7,354 bases of DNA from positions 1 to 7,354 of the forward strand of contig DAOUVA010000211.1 of the NCBI GenBank assembly GCA_030667885.1. The letters run 5' to 3'. The stretch comes from Phycisphaerae bacterium (GTDB taxonomy: Bacteria; Planctomycetota; Phycisphaerae; Sedimentisphaerales; Anaerobacaceae). This document shows positions 6,957 to 7,354 of this stretch, in pieces (position 1 is the stretch's first letter; each line of letters starts with the position of its first letter). Made by a program: the position numbers and the translations under genes. Under the pieces are notes generated by a model that searched no databases, was not told where the DNA came from, and saw nothing but the letters and a program-made list of their open reading frames with translations.

Positions 6957-6983
6957 TTATCTTAACAATTCGCTCATTTGCAA
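6956..6983 (-). promoter_or_regulatory. Candidate sigma-70-type promoter for the FAD gene/operon
   Basis: On the minus strand TTGCAA (6983-6978) is separated by 16 bases from GATAAT (6961-6956), matching the -35/-10 consensus at 4/6 and 5/6 positions. Transcription would start near 6949, giving a leader of about 80 bases before the GTG start. The region is AT-rich, so chance matches are common, and other pairs such as TTTACA with TATTTA at a 15-base spacing also exist. Confidence 0.3.
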
Positions 6984-7130
6984 TGATAATCCTATTAACA
7001 TACACAAACTCTGATTCTTACTGTCATTTATTCGGAAATCTCAGAACAATGTCTTTTATTTGAGGTTAGTCTGATATGGATACTCGTATGCGCATAAAAG
7101 AAAGAAAGGCAAATACAAGATAATTAATAG

Positions 7131-7170
7131 CAGATAAAGAAGGGGCCTATACATATTCAGTATAGGCCCC
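7131..7170 (-). terminator. Rho-independent terminator of the partial upstream gene
   Basis: A perfect 11-base-pair stem, GGGGCCTATAC at 7142-7152 and GTATAGGCCCC at 7160-7170, closes a 7-base loop. Read on the minus strand, the stem is followed by TTCTTTATCTG, a moderately T-rich tail, whereas the plus-strand side continues GATTTAATACG. It starts 46 bases after the stop codon at 7216-7218. It should isolate the FAD/isomerase genes from the upstream gene. Confidence 0.85.
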
Positions 7171-7215
7171 GATTTAATACGAATCTGCAATATTAACTAA
7201 TTGCATCTTGTAAGC

Positions 7216-7354
7216 TTACTGTGCCGGTGGATACAGACGAATATCGTCAAAGTACATAATACCTGTACCGCCAGTAACCGAGCTAAGGCCAAGAGTAATA
7301 GTATTGACATTAGGCAGGTTAACGCCAAACGCATGAAGGTCGATATTCCATTCG
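7216..7354 (-). CDS. C-terminal 45 residues of a probable secreted/surface carbohydrate-associated protein (5' end outside window)
   Basis: The minus-strand frame reads EWNIDLHAFGVNLPN, then a VNTITLGL strand, a GGTG turn, and ends MYFDDIRLYPPAQ before TAA at 7218-7216. An FDDI-type strand after a W-N-I-D-L segment is typical of the last strands of a beta-sandwich (concanavalin-like or carbohydrate-binding module), where the strand order is 'integral/tangential field - T-x-x-x-x-G - F/Y-D-D-I'. I associate very similar endings with large secreted proteins of Phycisphaerae-type Planctomycetota, often with LamG-like domains, but that is recollection of family style. There are no membrane anchors or sorting signals after the fold. 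A strong terminator follows, so this gene ends a separate transcript. The function of the complete protein cannot be read from this fragment. Confidence 0.8.
   Translation of the reverse strand, partial: EWNIDLHAFGVNLPNVNTITLGLSSVTGGTGIMYFDDIRLYPPAQ

Larger units (their letters stand above)
6869..7215. other. Intergenic region between the surface-type protein and the FAD lipoprotein gene
   Basis: This AT-rich stretch of 347 bases holds the terminator of the upstream gene (7131-7170), a candidate promoter (6956-6983), a small palindrome (6942-6956) and the ribosome site of the FAD gene (6876-6881). I see no tRNA, riboswitch-like fold or convincing small gene in the remaining part, about 6990-7130. 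Confidence 0.6.

Noticed and set aside
7076..7123. 15-residue Arg/Lys-rich plus-strand reading frame preceded by GAGG
   Set aside because: Too short and without independent support; it sits in AT-rich intergenic DNA where such frames are expected by chance.
1..7354. CRISPR array, insertion sequence, tRNA or rRNA
   Set aside because: I saw no regularly spaced direct repeats, terminal inverted repeats with a transposase, or tRNA/rRNA-like segments anywhere in the window.

Overview
The window is one strand of bacterial catabolic genes. All six supportable coding regions lie on the minus strand, so transcription runs from high to low coordinates. Moderate GC, good Shine-Dalgarno sites, a probable lipoprotein FAD oxidoreductase with inserted and appended domains, and a neighbouring surface-type protein ending in a MYFDDIRLYP-like tail together suggest a member of the Planctomycetota (Phycisphaerae/Sedimentisphaerales-like) or another PVC lineage. 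This placement is an inference from protein style; no marker gene is present.

Layout in the direction of transcription: (a) 7354-7216, the last 45 residues of a large protein, closed by a strong hairpin terminator at 7170-7131; (b) 7130-6869, an AT-rich leader with a possible promoter and a small palindrome; (c) 6868-3359, a very long predicted lipoprotein with two tandem FAD-dependent oxidoreductase modules, a discoidin (F5/8 type C)-like insertion in the first and a HEAT-like C-terminus; (d) a 101-base gap with a perfect TATAAT and an inverted repeat; (e) 3257-2223, a xylose-isomerase-family TIM barrel; (f) 2192-1431, a PIG-L/LmbE zinc deacetylase; (g) 1418-489, a glucosamine-6-phosphate deaminase (NagB)-like protein; (h) 452-1, the N-terminal part of a PfkB-family sugar kinase that runs out of the window. 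Genes (e) to (h) are separated by 30, 12 and 36 bases and are almost certainly one operon; (c) probably belongs to the same transcript or regulon.

Taken together, the isomerase, N-deacetylase, aldosamine deaminase/isomerase-like enzyme and sugar kinase look like a complete intracellular route for an amino sugar or N-acetylated sugar derivative, and the large envelope FAD protein may oxidise or capture a carbohydrate-type substrate outside the cytoplasm. No NagA-type deacetylase is visible, so the PIG-L enzyme may do that step. Two of the enzymes carry substitutions at positions that are normally catalytic (NagB-like triad; one metal ligand of the isomerase), which argues that the substrate is not the textbook one. 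The pathway is a hypothesis; the family assignments are well supported.
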